DNA of 64,000 bases, taken from Spirosoma sp. KCTC 42546 (lineage in GTDB: Bacteria; Bacteroidota; Bacteroidia; Cytophagales; Spirosomataceae). The stretch lies in assembly GCF_006965485.1 (NCBI RefSeq), contig NZ_CP041360.1, positions 5,498,501-5,562,500 of the forward strand, in the 5' to 3' direction. A program made the position numbers and the translations under genes. Positions 17,824-26,752 of the stretch are shown one piece after another (positions within the stretch are counted from its first letter, which is position 1; every line of letters starts with the position of its first letter). The notes under the pieces are model-generated. The model saw only the letters and a list, made by a program, of their open reading frames with translations. It had not been told where the DNA came from and made no database searches.

Positions 17824-18365
17824 ACCATCACATGAAACACGCACTTGGAGAGAGTGCCTCTATAAACACTTCACTTTACATTTGTACCCTCTGAGTGAAA
17901 AAAATCATCAGCCATAATATCATTTACCAGACTAATCTCTCGTTTTTCAAAAGGCAATCTTTATTTAACTGCCAGTCCAGATAAATGTATTATAAACCGT
18001 TTCTTCTTTTGAGTATCTATACTGTACAGGCTCTTCGTATTACGAGGAGCCTGTTTTGCTCTAAAACTCTTCACTTATATTCTCCCTCGTAAATTAATCG
18101 GCTAGTATAGCTTTTTCTTCCGCTTTAATTTCTGCTTCACCTGATTTTCATCAAGCATCATACATTCACAAAATTACTATAGTGCCGGAATGCGCCTGGA
18201 TTCTGTCTACTCATAAGCATCTTTTAGTTTTAGGTATTCGTGATTGTCCCATGCTTCATTCCTGTCCTCTTCGTATACCAATATAAAATCGGCAGTTGAG
18301 AAAAATCCATAACTCTAGTTCGGTTAGTAGATTGAAGTTTACAGCATTAGCCTTATGCTAAGATA
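17824..18365. other. Gene-free stretch with one terminator
   Basis: A+T-rich, no convincing coding frame on either strand. The only clear structure is the hairpin at 18026-18058. It separates the plus-strand replication/structural genes from the minus-strand lipase block. Confidence 0.6.
18026..18058 (+). terminator. Intrinsic terminator
   Basis: ACAGGCTCTTCG pairs with CGAGGAGCCTGT (one G-T pair) across a TATTA loop, followed by TTTGCT. It would end the operon that finishes at 17823. Confidence 0.75.
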
Positions 18366-18710
18366 TTATCGTTTATGTGGCTTAATTACTAATTTATGAC
18401 GCTGTACTATCTTCAACCATCTCTTTTTACGTGGATCAGCTTCAATAACTATATTCATTGCTTTAACTGCATCTCGAGTTACTTTTCTGCCCCCACGGTT
18501 CGAATCAATATTCTTAAGACATTGGAGCCAATCTGCACTAGTCATTTCACTAGTAAGGTGTGCTATAGAGTTAGCAATATCTCTCAGACTATCGAAAGCT
18601 GGCCTCAGCCTTTGAAACTCTTCACGCCAGTACTGAACAGTCAAGTACTCCTCGTCAACAGATCTTTTTTTTGAGACATAACTTTCTTGAGACAAATCGC
18701 TATTCATCAT
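18366..18710 (-). CDS. Unknown 114-residue protein
   Basis: Helical, basic C-terminus (EADPRKKRWLKIVQRHKLVIKPHKR). The middle reads FDSLRDIANSIAHLTSEMTSADWLQCLKNIDSNRGGRKVTRDAVKAMNIV. No family recognised. It lies downstream of the patatin-like gene on the same strand, 166 bp away. It may be a partner of the lipase or a separate gene. Confidence 0.5.
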   Translation of the reverse strand: MMNSDLSQESYVSKKRSVDEEYLTVQYWREEFQRLRPAFDSLRDIANSIAHLTSEMTSADWLQCLKNIDSNRGGRKVTRDAVKAMNIVIEADPRKKRWLKIVQRHKLVIKPHKR

Positions 18711-18876
18711 GCTTTATATCATGTTTTAATTTAAATTAAACTATTATTGATTATAAATCAGATATAAGATGTGTGATGTTTGTATAAAAATTAGGTATTT
18801 TACATTACTACCCCTCGGCTCACGTTTAAAACCCAAGACATATTAAAAATTAATATATAAATCAATTTACGGGTTT

Positions 18877-21207
18877 CTAATAATTCAAATTGCCAATACC
18901 TCGGCCTTTCAAGATAGCAGTCTTTAAGGCTTTCGACATACTACTATCAGATTGGTCTAAAATGTTCGTTAAACTGTTTCGCGGTTTCGTTTCTTTGATA
19001 AGGAGTGAGTTTTTTTTATTAGCTTGATTTATTTCTTCAAGTCGCGAAATGTGAAATTTCAACGAATCTAACTCAGGATAAGTCTTAAAAAAGTTTTTAT
19101 TATCGAATATCTGATATAATCGTTTATTCATTTGGCTTACTGTTGCTCTCGACAAATACCACCCTAAGGGGTACTCTCCATCGTAATCCCACTTCAATCC
19201 AATTTTTACATAAGCAATTTTATCTATCCGTGTGGAGTCAATAAATGTTCGTTGAAAAAGAATATTGTACATGTTGTTACGAGTAATAGAACCTCTGTTC
19301 CAAGAATTATAGAAACTTCCCCATGGAACTCGTATTGATCGAGCGGTAAAGATTGCTTGCTGCTTGTCCGCATACGCCCCATTGCCATTTTGAATGAAGA
19401 TAATTACAGGTCGTACGCGAATTTTATTTTTACTTGCGACCCTTAACAATGTATTCAGAAGCTGTACTGCCGTTTCAATACCCGTATTATCAAAGTATCC
19501 TCCATCGGTCAAATGTCCACTTTGTAGAACTTTATCTATAATGCGATTTTCAATTAATCCTCCGCTTGTCACAAACGGAAAACGTGCCGAAGCTGAAGCC
19601 GCAGTCTTAATAGGCATATCCTGATTGGTATATTTAAATACATCAACTACATCTATAAAAGATTCTGCGTCTAACCTTAAATTAGATACAATGGCTTTTT
19701 GACCCGTTTCAGCAAGTGTACAGTTAAGTAGCAAAGATGGAAGTTCAAATTTTTCTTCTCCAATTTTAATTCCTTTTGTTCGCCATAATTTAAGAAATGA
19801 ATTATCAAGAGTCGTTAATCCATCCTTGTAAAGAACGTTAGGCTTGAAAGATTTAACAGAATCAATCGCATGTTTTGTCATGCGTCTATAACCATTTGAC
19901 CAAGAATTTTCTAACCATTTTGTCCGATCAAAATAGCTTATTGGATAAGGTATAAAGGTTTGCATTACCTCGGGAAAAAGATAGGCCGAAGTCAAACCAG
20001 ATACATAATCATCCCGACAAATCTGTTGAAATGTTAATCTATTTAACACATAGGGTGCTAATTCTGGGTAACGATCTATATCAAAAATATATGAATTATA
20101 CATAGAAGCTCCAACAGACCCTCCTGATACTCCGCTTATTGCATATAAATATTTATTAAAGTAAGGAAGAGGATTGTTCAGGCTCCATAGTGATCGTGCT
20201 GTCCAATTTAAGGCACGTATACCACCTCCTTCAGCAGCAACAATGATAAGCGGTATTTCTTGGTCTAGTTTTGGACAACGTTTTTTAGCCCATGTCAAAA
20301 AATGTGCCTCAATATCTGGTCTACTAGACTCAGTTAATGGCGAGTCAATTCCTTGTAACGCTGAGTTATCTGTAAACTGGCTTAATATAATTAAGCTAAT
20401 TATTGCAATAAAAGTTACAGGCCTATTCCTATTATCATTAAAGTAAACAATAGTAGAAGATATCATCATAAGGAAAGCCATCCCCATCATAACAATCGGT
20501 ATTGGCCCCATCCAAATAGCAATACCAAGCCTTAATGGGAGTAAAAAAATTACCAATAAAATAAATATAAAAATACTATTAAATAAAATAAAAAATCTAG
20601 CCGCTTTTGAGTTCAGGAGTTCGTTCCAATCATCACGAATTGATGTATTGGCTCGAGATGACCAATCAATTTGCGGAAATAACTTATCAATTTTATTTCT
20701 ATACAACCACAGTATTCCAAAAGTAATAGCGAAACAAAAAAAAGTTATTAGCAAGTATTTCGCATTGCTAGAAAAAACAATACTCATTGTTACGAATGGA
20801 AGTAAGGACAATAAAGACGGAGTGTATTTAATGAGCCTTACGCTATATCCGTTTTTATATACATCTATTGGTGAGATTAAAACAATTCGCGCGCAACTAT
20901 ACGTAGTAAATGCCCAAAGAAACAATGCGATTGGATAAATGTATAGAAATCCTTGAAAAAGCATTGTTTCTTCAAGGGTAGTTTGATATTCTTGAACATA
21001 AACTGGCTTGAGCCCTATGATAACATCATGAAGCTGGCCAACTCCCAAGAATAAATAGGCAGATAAACCTAATATAAAGGGTAAAAACGCAATATTTCGA
21101 AATACCTGCCAAAGTATAACAAGGTTAATAAGGAAAGATTCGCTTTCATTTAAATTGGCATTCTGCCCCCTACTTTCCGGGTTGTTTAAATCGATCTGTG
21201 AATCCAT
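18877..21207 (-). CDS. Membrane-anchored patatin-like phospholipase
   Basis: 776 residues from ATG 21207; a TTG two codons upstream is also possible. The first 280 residues contain about seven hydrophobic segments. The soluble part carries the patatin/cPLA2 marks: an oxyanion loop (AAEGGGIRALNW, about 325-333), nucleophile Ser361 in the elbow GVSGGS, and the catalytic Asp in LTDGGYFDNTG. It would cleave acyl chains from phospholipids. Patatin-like lipases act as membrane-damaging effectors in some defence systems (for example CapV in CBASS), but no cyclase is seen nearby. It is much richer in A+T than the RM genes beside it. A housekeeping or virulence role cannot be excluded. Confidence 0.85.
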   Translation of the reverse strand: MDSQIDLNNPESRGQNANLNESESFLINLVILWQVFRNIAFLPFILGLSAYLFLGVGQLHDVIIGLKPVYVQEYQTTLEETMLFQGFLYIYPIALFLWAFTTYSCARIVLISPIDVYKNGYSVRLIKYTPSLLSLLPFVTMSIVFSSNAKYLLITFFCFAITFGILWLYRNKIDKLFPQIDWSSRANTSIRDDWNELLNSKAARFFILFNSIFIFILLVIFLLPLRLGIAIWMGPIPIVMMGMAFLMMISSTIVYFNDNRNRPVTFIAIISLIILSQFTDNSALQGIDSPLTESSRPDIEAHFLTWAKKRCPKLDQEIPLIIVAAEGGGIRALNWTARSLWSLNNPLPYFNKYLYAISGVSGGSVGASMYNSYIFDIDRYPELAPYVLNRLTFQQICRDDYVSGLTSAYLFPEVMQTFIPYPISYFDRTKWLENSWSNGYRRMTKHAIDSVKSFKPNVLYKDGLTTLDNSFLKLWRTKGIKIGEEKFELPSLLLNCTLAETGQKAIVSNLRLDAESFIDVVDVFKYTNQDMPIKTAASASARFPFVTSGGLIENRIIDKVLQSGHLTDGGYFDNTGIETAVQLLNTLLRVASKNKIRVRPVIIFIQNGNGAYADKQQAIFTARSIRVPWGSFYNSWNRGSITRNNMYNILFQRTFIDSTRIDKIAYVKIGLKWDYDGEYPLGWYLSRATVSQMNKRLYQIFDNKNFFKTYPELDSLKFHISRLEEINQANKKNSLLIKETKPRNSLTNILDQSDSSMSKALKTAILKGRGIGNLNY

Positions 21208-21535
21208 TTTCAAAATGTATACAAAAGGATTAAAATTATTTATCTAGTATCTTTCTTATAATATAAATGTCTGTAATTTACTGAGGGCAATTTTCAATTA
21301 AAAGGGGAAAATTCCCGTTTTTAGGTCACTTGCATCCCACCTATTTTAAATTGACATTAAATGAAAAAAAATTATAGTTACATAACAGATTATTAGTCAG
21401 TCATACCAACTAGCTAAGAGCTTAGATTGGGAAGCTCTGTATGCTTTGGCTATACATTCCTGTTAAAACCTTATGATATATTGGCTAAATTAGCCGTTTT
21501 AACAGCCGAAGTCATTATCGGCTTACTATCTCAGA
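21208..21535. other. Divergent intergenic region, lipase / hsdM
   Basis: 328 A+T-rich bases between the minus-strand lipase and plus-strand hsdM. It should hold both promoters, but no clear Bacteroidota -33/-7 pair was found. Confidence 0.5.
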
Positions 21536-23530
21536 ATGGCCAATCACCAGGAACATATAAATCTTATCTGGCAAATCGCCGATCTACTACGTGGTCCTTA
21601 CCGTCCACCTCAGTATGAGCGCGTTATGCTCCCCATGACTGTTTTGCGTCGCTTCGATTGCGTACTTGAACCAACCAAAGAGGCCGTTTTAATTAAATAC
21701 GAACAGATTAAAGACAAACCCTCGTCGCAGGGGCAGGCGCTTGATGCCCGGCTAAATGAAGTATCAGGACAACGGTTTCACAACCACTCTCCCCTCACAT
21801 TTGAAAAGCTGCGGGGTGCCCCAAACAACATTGCTCAGGATCTGGTCAGCTATATAAACGGCTTCTCGGCTAACGTGCGCCAGATTTTCGACTACTTCGA
21901 GTTTGAGAAGGAGATTGAAAAGATGGAGGAAGCTAATATCCTGTATCTGGTCGTCTCGCGATTTAGTACGGTTGATCTGCACCCGGTTCGGGTGAATAAC
22001 GTACAGATGGGATTGATTTTCGAGAACCTGATTCGGCGGTTCAATGAATTGGCTAATGAAACCGCCGGTGATCACTTTACCCCCCGCGAGGTCATTGCGC
22101 TGATGATTAACCTCCTGTTCATAAACGATGATGCCTTGCTAACGGTGCCGGGAACAGTGCGCCGGATGCTGGACCCAACCTGCGGAACGGGGGGGATGCT
22201 GGCCGAAGCACAGTCGTATCTGAAGGAACATCATCTGGAAGCTAAGTTGTACGCCTATGGGCAGGATTATAACAAACGGGCGTTTGCTACGGCGGCTTCC
22301 GACATGCTCATTAAGGAAGTGGCTCACAACGGCATGGGTGAAAACATCAAGTACGGCGACAGCCTGATTGATGACCAGTTCGAGGGGGCCACTTTCGATT
22401 ACCTCATTGCGAATCCTCCCTTCGGTGTTGACTGGAAAAAGCAACAAAAAGAGATCATCTACGAGCACGAAAAGCGCGGTTTTGCCGGGCGGTTTGGAGC
22501 CGGGTTGCCCCGCGTGAACGATGGTGCCCTGCTGTTTTTACAGCACATGATCAGCAAGTTTGAGCCCGTTGATGAAGCTAACAGGAAATACGGCTCCCGG
22601 CTGGCGGTCGTGTTTAGCGGCTCACCCCTGTTTACGGGCGGTGCCGGTTCGGGGGAGAGCAACATCCGACGCTGGATCATCGAAAACGATTGGCTCGAAG
22701 CCGTGGTAGCTCTGCCCGAACAGATGTTTTATAACACCGGCATTGGTACCTACATCTGGGTTGTGACCAACCGCAAAGAGAAACAGCGGAAGGGCAAAAT
22801 TCAGTTGGTCGATGCACGTGACGTGTACATGCCAATGCGCCGGAGTATGGGTGACAAACGCCGGAAGATTGGCGGGGCCGAAGAAGGTGAGCCCGATCAG
22901 ATTGGCGACATTGTCCGTCTCTACGGCCAGTTTACACAGGGCGGCCAGTCGAAAGTATTCGACAATGAAGACTTTGGCTATACCCGCGTAACGGTGGAGC
23001 GACCGCTACGTCTGCGCTACCAGATGACCTACGACGATAAATCCCGTTTTCTGGATGCCTGCCCCTGGCTGCTCGATGACATACAGGACATTGATAAAAA
23101 GCTGGGCCGAGAACCACAAACCGACTGGAATAAAGTAGATGCCCAAATACGGACGTTGTTGAAAAAGCGGAATGCCAAATGGAAGGCAACGGAGCATAAG
23201 TTGTTCCGCGACGTATTTACGACCAAAGACCCAGCAGCCCAAGCGGTACGAAAAAGTAAAGACGAAGACGAATACGAAGCCGACGCCGACCTGCGCGACT
23301 TTGAGAACATTCCGCTAACGCAGGATATCGACACCTATTTTGCACGAGAGGTAATCCCGCACGTACCCGATGCCTGGATGGACCGTAGTAAAGACAAGGT
23401 GGGATACGAGATTAATTTCAACCGGTATTTTTACAAATTCAACACGCCCCGCCCGCTATCCGTTATTGATGCCGAACTGAAAAAAGCCGAAGATCTGATT
23501 TTGGAATTATTAAAGGAGGTAACGGAATGA
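21536..23530 (+). CDS. hsdM: Type I restriction-modification methyltransferase HsdM
   Basis: 664 residues, within the range of long HsdM proteins. An N-terminal helical domain (LIWQIADLLRGPYRPPQYERVMLPMTVLRRFD) precedes the N6-adenine methyltransferase fold: SAM-binding motif I DPTCGTGG (from D213) and catalytic motif IV NPPF (from N293). It methylates adenine in the recognition sequence given by HsdS. The stop overlaps the hsdS start by 4 bp. The first of a five-gene run (hsdM, hsdS, ATPase, HNH, hsdR) with almost no gaps. Confidence 0.95.
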   Translation: MANHQEHINLIWQIADLLRGPYRPPQYERVMLPMTVLRRFDCVLEPTKEAVLIKYEQIKDKPSSQGQALDARLNEVSGQRFHNHSPLTFEKLRGAPNNIAQDLVSYINGFSANVRQIFDYFEFEKEIEKMEEANILYLVVSRFSTVDLHPVRVNNVQMGLIFENLIRRFNELANETAGDHFTPREVIALMINLLFINDDALLTVPGTVRRMLDPTCGTGGMLAEAQSYLKEHHLEAKLYAYGQDYNKRAFATAASDMLIKEVAHNGMGENIKYGDSLIDDQFEGATFDYLIANPPFGVDWKKQQKEIIYEHEKRGFAGRFGAGLPRVNDGALLFLQHMISKFEPVDEANRKYGSRLAVVFSGSPLFTGGAGSGESNIRRWIIENDWLEAVVALPEQMFYNTGIGTYIWVVTNRKEKQRKGKIQLVDARDVYMPMRRSMGDKRRKIGGAEEGEPDQIGDIVRLYGQFTQGGQSKVFDNEDFGYTRVTVERPLRLRYQMTYDDKSRFLDACPWLLDDIQDIDKKLGREPQTDWNKVDAQIRTLLKKRNAKWKATEHKLFRDVFTTKDPAAQAVRKSKDEDEYEADADLRDFENIPLTQDIDTYFAREVIPHVPDAWMDRSKDKVGYEINFNRYFYKFNTPRPLSVIDAELKKAEDLILELLKEVTE

Positions 23531-24786
23531 TTTATTCGCCAAATAATGTAAAAATCCCTGCCGATTGGTCTATCACGAGAGCTGATGCGATATTAAACCA
23601 TATCAATAATCCTATTAGATCTCAATCTTTAAAAGATGGAATATTCTTTCACTATTCTATTCCTGCAATTCAAGATACTGGTGATGGTAAGATCGAAGAT
23701 GGAATTGATATTGATAGTGATAAGCTCTTACTAGAAGGAGGAGAAATTTTGATTTCTAAATTAAATCCAGAAAAAGGCTGTGTAATTATCGCTGAATCGC
23801 ATGAAATCCCCACGATTTGTTCTACTGAGTTAGTACCGCTCCGAGTTAAGAGCGCTAGTTCTGTTAACTCTAAATACGTTTTCTATGTGTATTCTTCTAA
23901 TTCAACAAGGGATCTTTTAGCGTCCAGGTCAGAGTCAGCTACAAGAAGTCATAAACGTGTTAATCCTAGTGAAATAGCAAAACTAAAATTTCCATTACCT
24001 CCATTAAATACTCAAAATCAGATTGCTAATTACCTTGACCGGGAAACATCTCACATTGACGCACTGATTCAGGCTAAAGAAAACTTGCTTACTATGTTGA
24101 CCGAGAAGCGGCAGGCACTCATTACGAACGCCGTCACCTGTGGCCTTGACCCCAACGTACCCCTAAAACCATCTGGCGTTGATTGGCTTGGAAACATACC
24201 AGAACATTGGGAGGTTGAACGTACTCGGTGGCTATTTAAAGAACGAAATGAACGTTCGGAAACAGGTGAGGAAGAAATGCTTACTGTTTCGCATATAACC
24301 GGTGTTACATCACGGTCGGAGAAGGATGTGAATATGTTTGAAGCCGAATCAAATGAAGGGTATAAAATCTGCTTCCCTGGCGATTTGGTCATCAACACAC
24401 TTTGGGCTTGGATGGGTGCTATGGGAATATCGCCTTTGCATGGCATTGTCAGTCCAGCTTATCATGTATACATACCCTTAAGCCGCATCGAACCTGCCTA
24501 TATTGACACTATCGTTCGCCTACCCATATTCGCCAGCGAAGTGACTCGATACTCGAAAGGCGTTTGGTCGTCACGTCTCAGACTGTATCCAGAAGGCTTG
24601 TACGAAGTTTACCTACCTGTACCGCCTTTAGAGGAACAACGACAAATAGTAGATCACATTAAAGTTGAACTTAATAAAATCAACAAGTTCCAATCTGCTG
24701 CTGAGCAAAGCATTACATTGCTAAAAGAGCGTCGGTCAGCGTTGATAACGGCGGCTGTGACAGGACAAATAGAAATTCCAGTATAG
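23527..24786 (+). CDS. hsdS: Type I specificity subunit HsdS
   Basis: 419 residues with the classic two-half design. The first target recognition domain (about 1-155) is followed by the first conserved helical spacer (LPPLNTQNQIANYLDRETSHIDALI), then the second domain begins (PSGVDWLGNIPEHWEVERTRWLF), with a final spacer (PPLEEQRQIVDHI). Each TRD reads half of a split DNA target. The first TRD is strikingly A+T rich compared with hsdM and the central spacer, a sign that this domain was swapped in. Starts inside the hsdM stop (ATGA). Confidence 0.95.
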   Translation: MIYSPNNVKIPADWSITRADAILNHINNPIRSQSLKDGIFFHYSIPAIQDTGDGKIEDGIDIDSDKLLLEGGEILISKLNPEKGCVIIAESHEIPTICSTELVPLRVKSASSVNSKYVFYVYSSNSTRDLLASRSESATRSHKRVNPSEIAKLKFPLPPLNTQNQIANYLDRETSHIDALIQAKENLLTMLTEKRQALITNAVTCGLDPNVPLKPSGVDWLGNIPEHWEVERTRWLFKERNERSETGEEEMLTVSHITGVTSRSEKDVNMFEAESNEGYKICFPGDLVINTLWAWMGAMGISPLHGIVSPAYHVYIPLSRIEPAYIDTIVRLPIFASEVTRYSKGVWSSRLRLYPEGLYEVYLPVPPLEEQRQIVDHIKVELNKINKFQSAAEQSITLLKERRSALITAAVTGQIEIPV

Positions 24787-24788
24787 GC

Positions 24789-26036
24789 ATGAGAATTAGA
24801 GAGCTATCCATAACTAATTACCGGCCTTTCGGCAAAACGAAAAAACTGGAGTTTAAGGAAAACTTCTCGGTCATAGCTGGTATAAATGGGCGTGGAAAAA
24901 CGGCAATTCTTGATGCGATTGCCCTTTTATCATCACGGCTCTTACCTCAGATTGCCCCTGCCGGAAGTGGATTCAGGAAAATAGATATATCTGACATCCA
25001 CTCCGATGCACTTGAAACAGATTTATCATTTAAGTTGAATTGTGCTGGCATTCCACTTGACTATTCGCTTCATTTTTATAGAGAGTCAAAGAGGATTGAC
25101 ACCACAAAACTGACCCCGGCAGTCAGGAAAGAAATCCGGAACAAATATGGCGACCCAAGTCGTGCTGATGATCAGGCCCCTTTAGCCGTTTATTATACAA
25201 CAGATAGAGCTGGTTACCGCTTTCCCAAAGCGCTTCCCAAAGCCGTTCGTATAGGCCAGTCAATGGCTTATAATGGTGCATTATTCAATCGCACAGTCGA
25301 TTATAAAGACTTTTTAGCACGCTTTCGTGTGGTAAACACCCGAAGACAAGAGCAAAATTCGTCAATGGAAAGGAGAGCATTCAATGCTATCAGCCAGACA
25401 ATAGAATTGTTCTTGGACGGGTTCACTAAGCTACGAGTTGAAGATGACCCTCCTAGACTTCTTATCAATAAGGACGGTGAAACCCGTGATATTCGACAGT
25501 TGTCAGATGGACAGCGTTCATTCATTGCGCTAATCTGCGATTTAGGAAGACGACTGGCTCTAGCTAACCCAGAGTTGGAGAACCCGTTGAATGGTGCCGG
25601 AGTAGTGTTAATTGATGAATTAGAATTACACTTACACCCCAAATGGCAGCTTGAAGTATCCGAAAAGCTGCGAAATACGTTTCCAAATATTCAGTTCATT
25701 GTAACGACGCATTCACCTTTCATCATTCAAACAGCTCGGCAAGGAGAAGTAATAACATTAGATGGTGAACTAGAGATTGATCCATATGGTAAAAGCCTTG
25801 AGGAAGTAGCGAAGTATGTGATGGATGTGGAGAATACTGAGTACAGTCCTCGCATAAAAAATATGCGAGAAACAGCCAGATTATACTTGCAACTTGCAGA
25901 AGAAGCAAAAACTGCGTCACCTGATCGGAAACAGCAAATACAACGGCAAATCATCAGGTTACTTGAGCCATTCTCCGATAATCCTGCTTATACGGCTCTT
26001 TTGGAAAGGAAAGGTATAATTGAACCGGAACAATAA
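24789..26036 (+). CDS. AAA/ABC-type ATPase, PtuA-like
   Basis: 415 residues. It has an ABC/SMC-like layout: Walker A GINGRGKTAILDAI (about 31-44), the signature-like QLSDGQRSFIAL (about 237-247), and Walker B VVLIDELELHLHPKWQ (D276, E277), then the H-loop in VTTHSPF. This is the OLD/RecF-like ATPase class that pairs with HNH nucleases in Septu (PtuA with PtuB). The gene starts 2 bp after hsdS and ends 2 bp before an HNH gene, itself overlapping hsdR. In Septu, the ATPase controls a nuclease that attacks DNA on phage infection. Assignment to Septu is inferred from the pair, not from a search. Confidence 0.8.
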   Translation: MRIRELSITNYRPFGKTKKLEFKENFSVIAGINGRGKTAILDAIALLSSRLLPQIAPAGSGFRKIDISDIHSDALETDLSFKLNCAGIPLDYSLHFYRESKRIDTTKLTPAVRKEIRNKYGDPSRADDQAPLAVYYTTDRAGYRFPKALPKAVRIGQSMAYNGALFNRTVDYKDFLARFRVVNTRRQEQNSSMERRAFNAISQTIELFLDGFTKLRVEDDPPRLLINKDGETRDIRQLSDGQRSFIALICDLGRRLALANPELENPLNGAGVVLIDELELHLHPKWQLEVSEKLRNTFPNIQFIVTTHSPFIIQTARQGEVITLDGELEIDPYGKSLEEVAKYVMDVENTEYSPRIKNMRETARLYLQLAEEAKTASPDRKQQIQRQIIRLLEPFSDNPAYTALLERKGIIEPEQ

Positions 26037-26038
26037 CT

Positions 26039-26752
26039 ATGCGACCAGTTGATAAAGGAGTTGCCCCTCAAGCATATACGAACTATGAAGATGCTAAACA
26101 GGATTTGACCAATAGGCTTGGGGGTTATTGTAGCTATTGTGAACGGCGCATTGCTACTGGCTTGGCAGTAGAGCACATCTTACCAAAGGACCCAGCTTTA
26201 GGCCATTCTCATCTTAGAAATGAATGGACTAATTTTTTATTAAGCTGTGTAAATTGTAATTCAGCAAAGAAGACCACTATAATCAATTTTGCTACTTATC
26301 TACTTCCTGATCGGGACAACACGTTCCATTACTTAATTTACAAAGAAACTGGACTTGTAGAAGTGACATTGGGATTGAACGCAACTATTGAGCCAATGGC
26401 TCAAAACATTTGTGATTTAACAGCTCTTAATCGTGTAGAGCATGATGATTGGGACGATGCAGTAGTGTTCTCAGCCTTAGAAAGAGCAGGCCAAAGAGTT
26501 CAAGCTTGGGAAAAAGCTAAAGATGCTCGCCAAGATTATAATAATGGCGAAGTTAATGTCCGTAGGATATGCTCAGAAGCATCAGCAACTGGCTTTTTTA
26601 GCATATGGATGGCTGCCTTTACTGGCGTAAAAGAAGTTCGACTAGGCCTAATACAGGAGTTCGCGCATACTGCAAAGGATTGTTTTGACGCTGATGGTAA
26701 CTCAATATCTCCACGCCCTGCAAACGGGCTTCTTAACGCGGGTAAAGCATGA
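26039..26752 (+). CDS. HNH endonuclease, PtuB-like
   Basis: 237 residues. The HNH/zinc motif is clear: CSYCERR (about 31-36), catalytic His in AVEHILPKD, Asn/Leu in NEWTNFLLSCVNCNSAKK. This is the pattern of PtuB, the nuclease partner of PtuA in Septu and in some retrons, and of TIGR02646-type HNH proteins. It follows the ATPase by 2 bp and overlaps the hsdR start by 4 bp. No reverse transcriptase or retron RNA was seen nearby. Likely role: DNA cleavage after release or activation by the ATPase. Confidence 0.8.
   Translation: MRPVDKGVAPQAYTNYEDAKQDLTNRLGGYCSYCERRIATGLAVEHILPKDPALGHSHLRNEWTNFLLSCVNCNSAKKTTIINFATYLLPDRDNTFHYLIYKETGLVEVTLGLNATIEPMAQNICDLTALNRVEHDDWDDAVVFSALERAGQRVQAWEKAKDARQDYNNGEVNVRRICSEASATGFFSIWMAAFTGVKEVRLGLIQEFAHTAKDCFDADGNSISPRPANGLLNAGKA

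Noticed and set aside
24789..26752. Retron with PtuA/PtuB-type effectors
   Set aside because: No reverse transcriptase gene and no msr/msd-like RNA region lie nearby; gaps around the pair are 2-4 bp.
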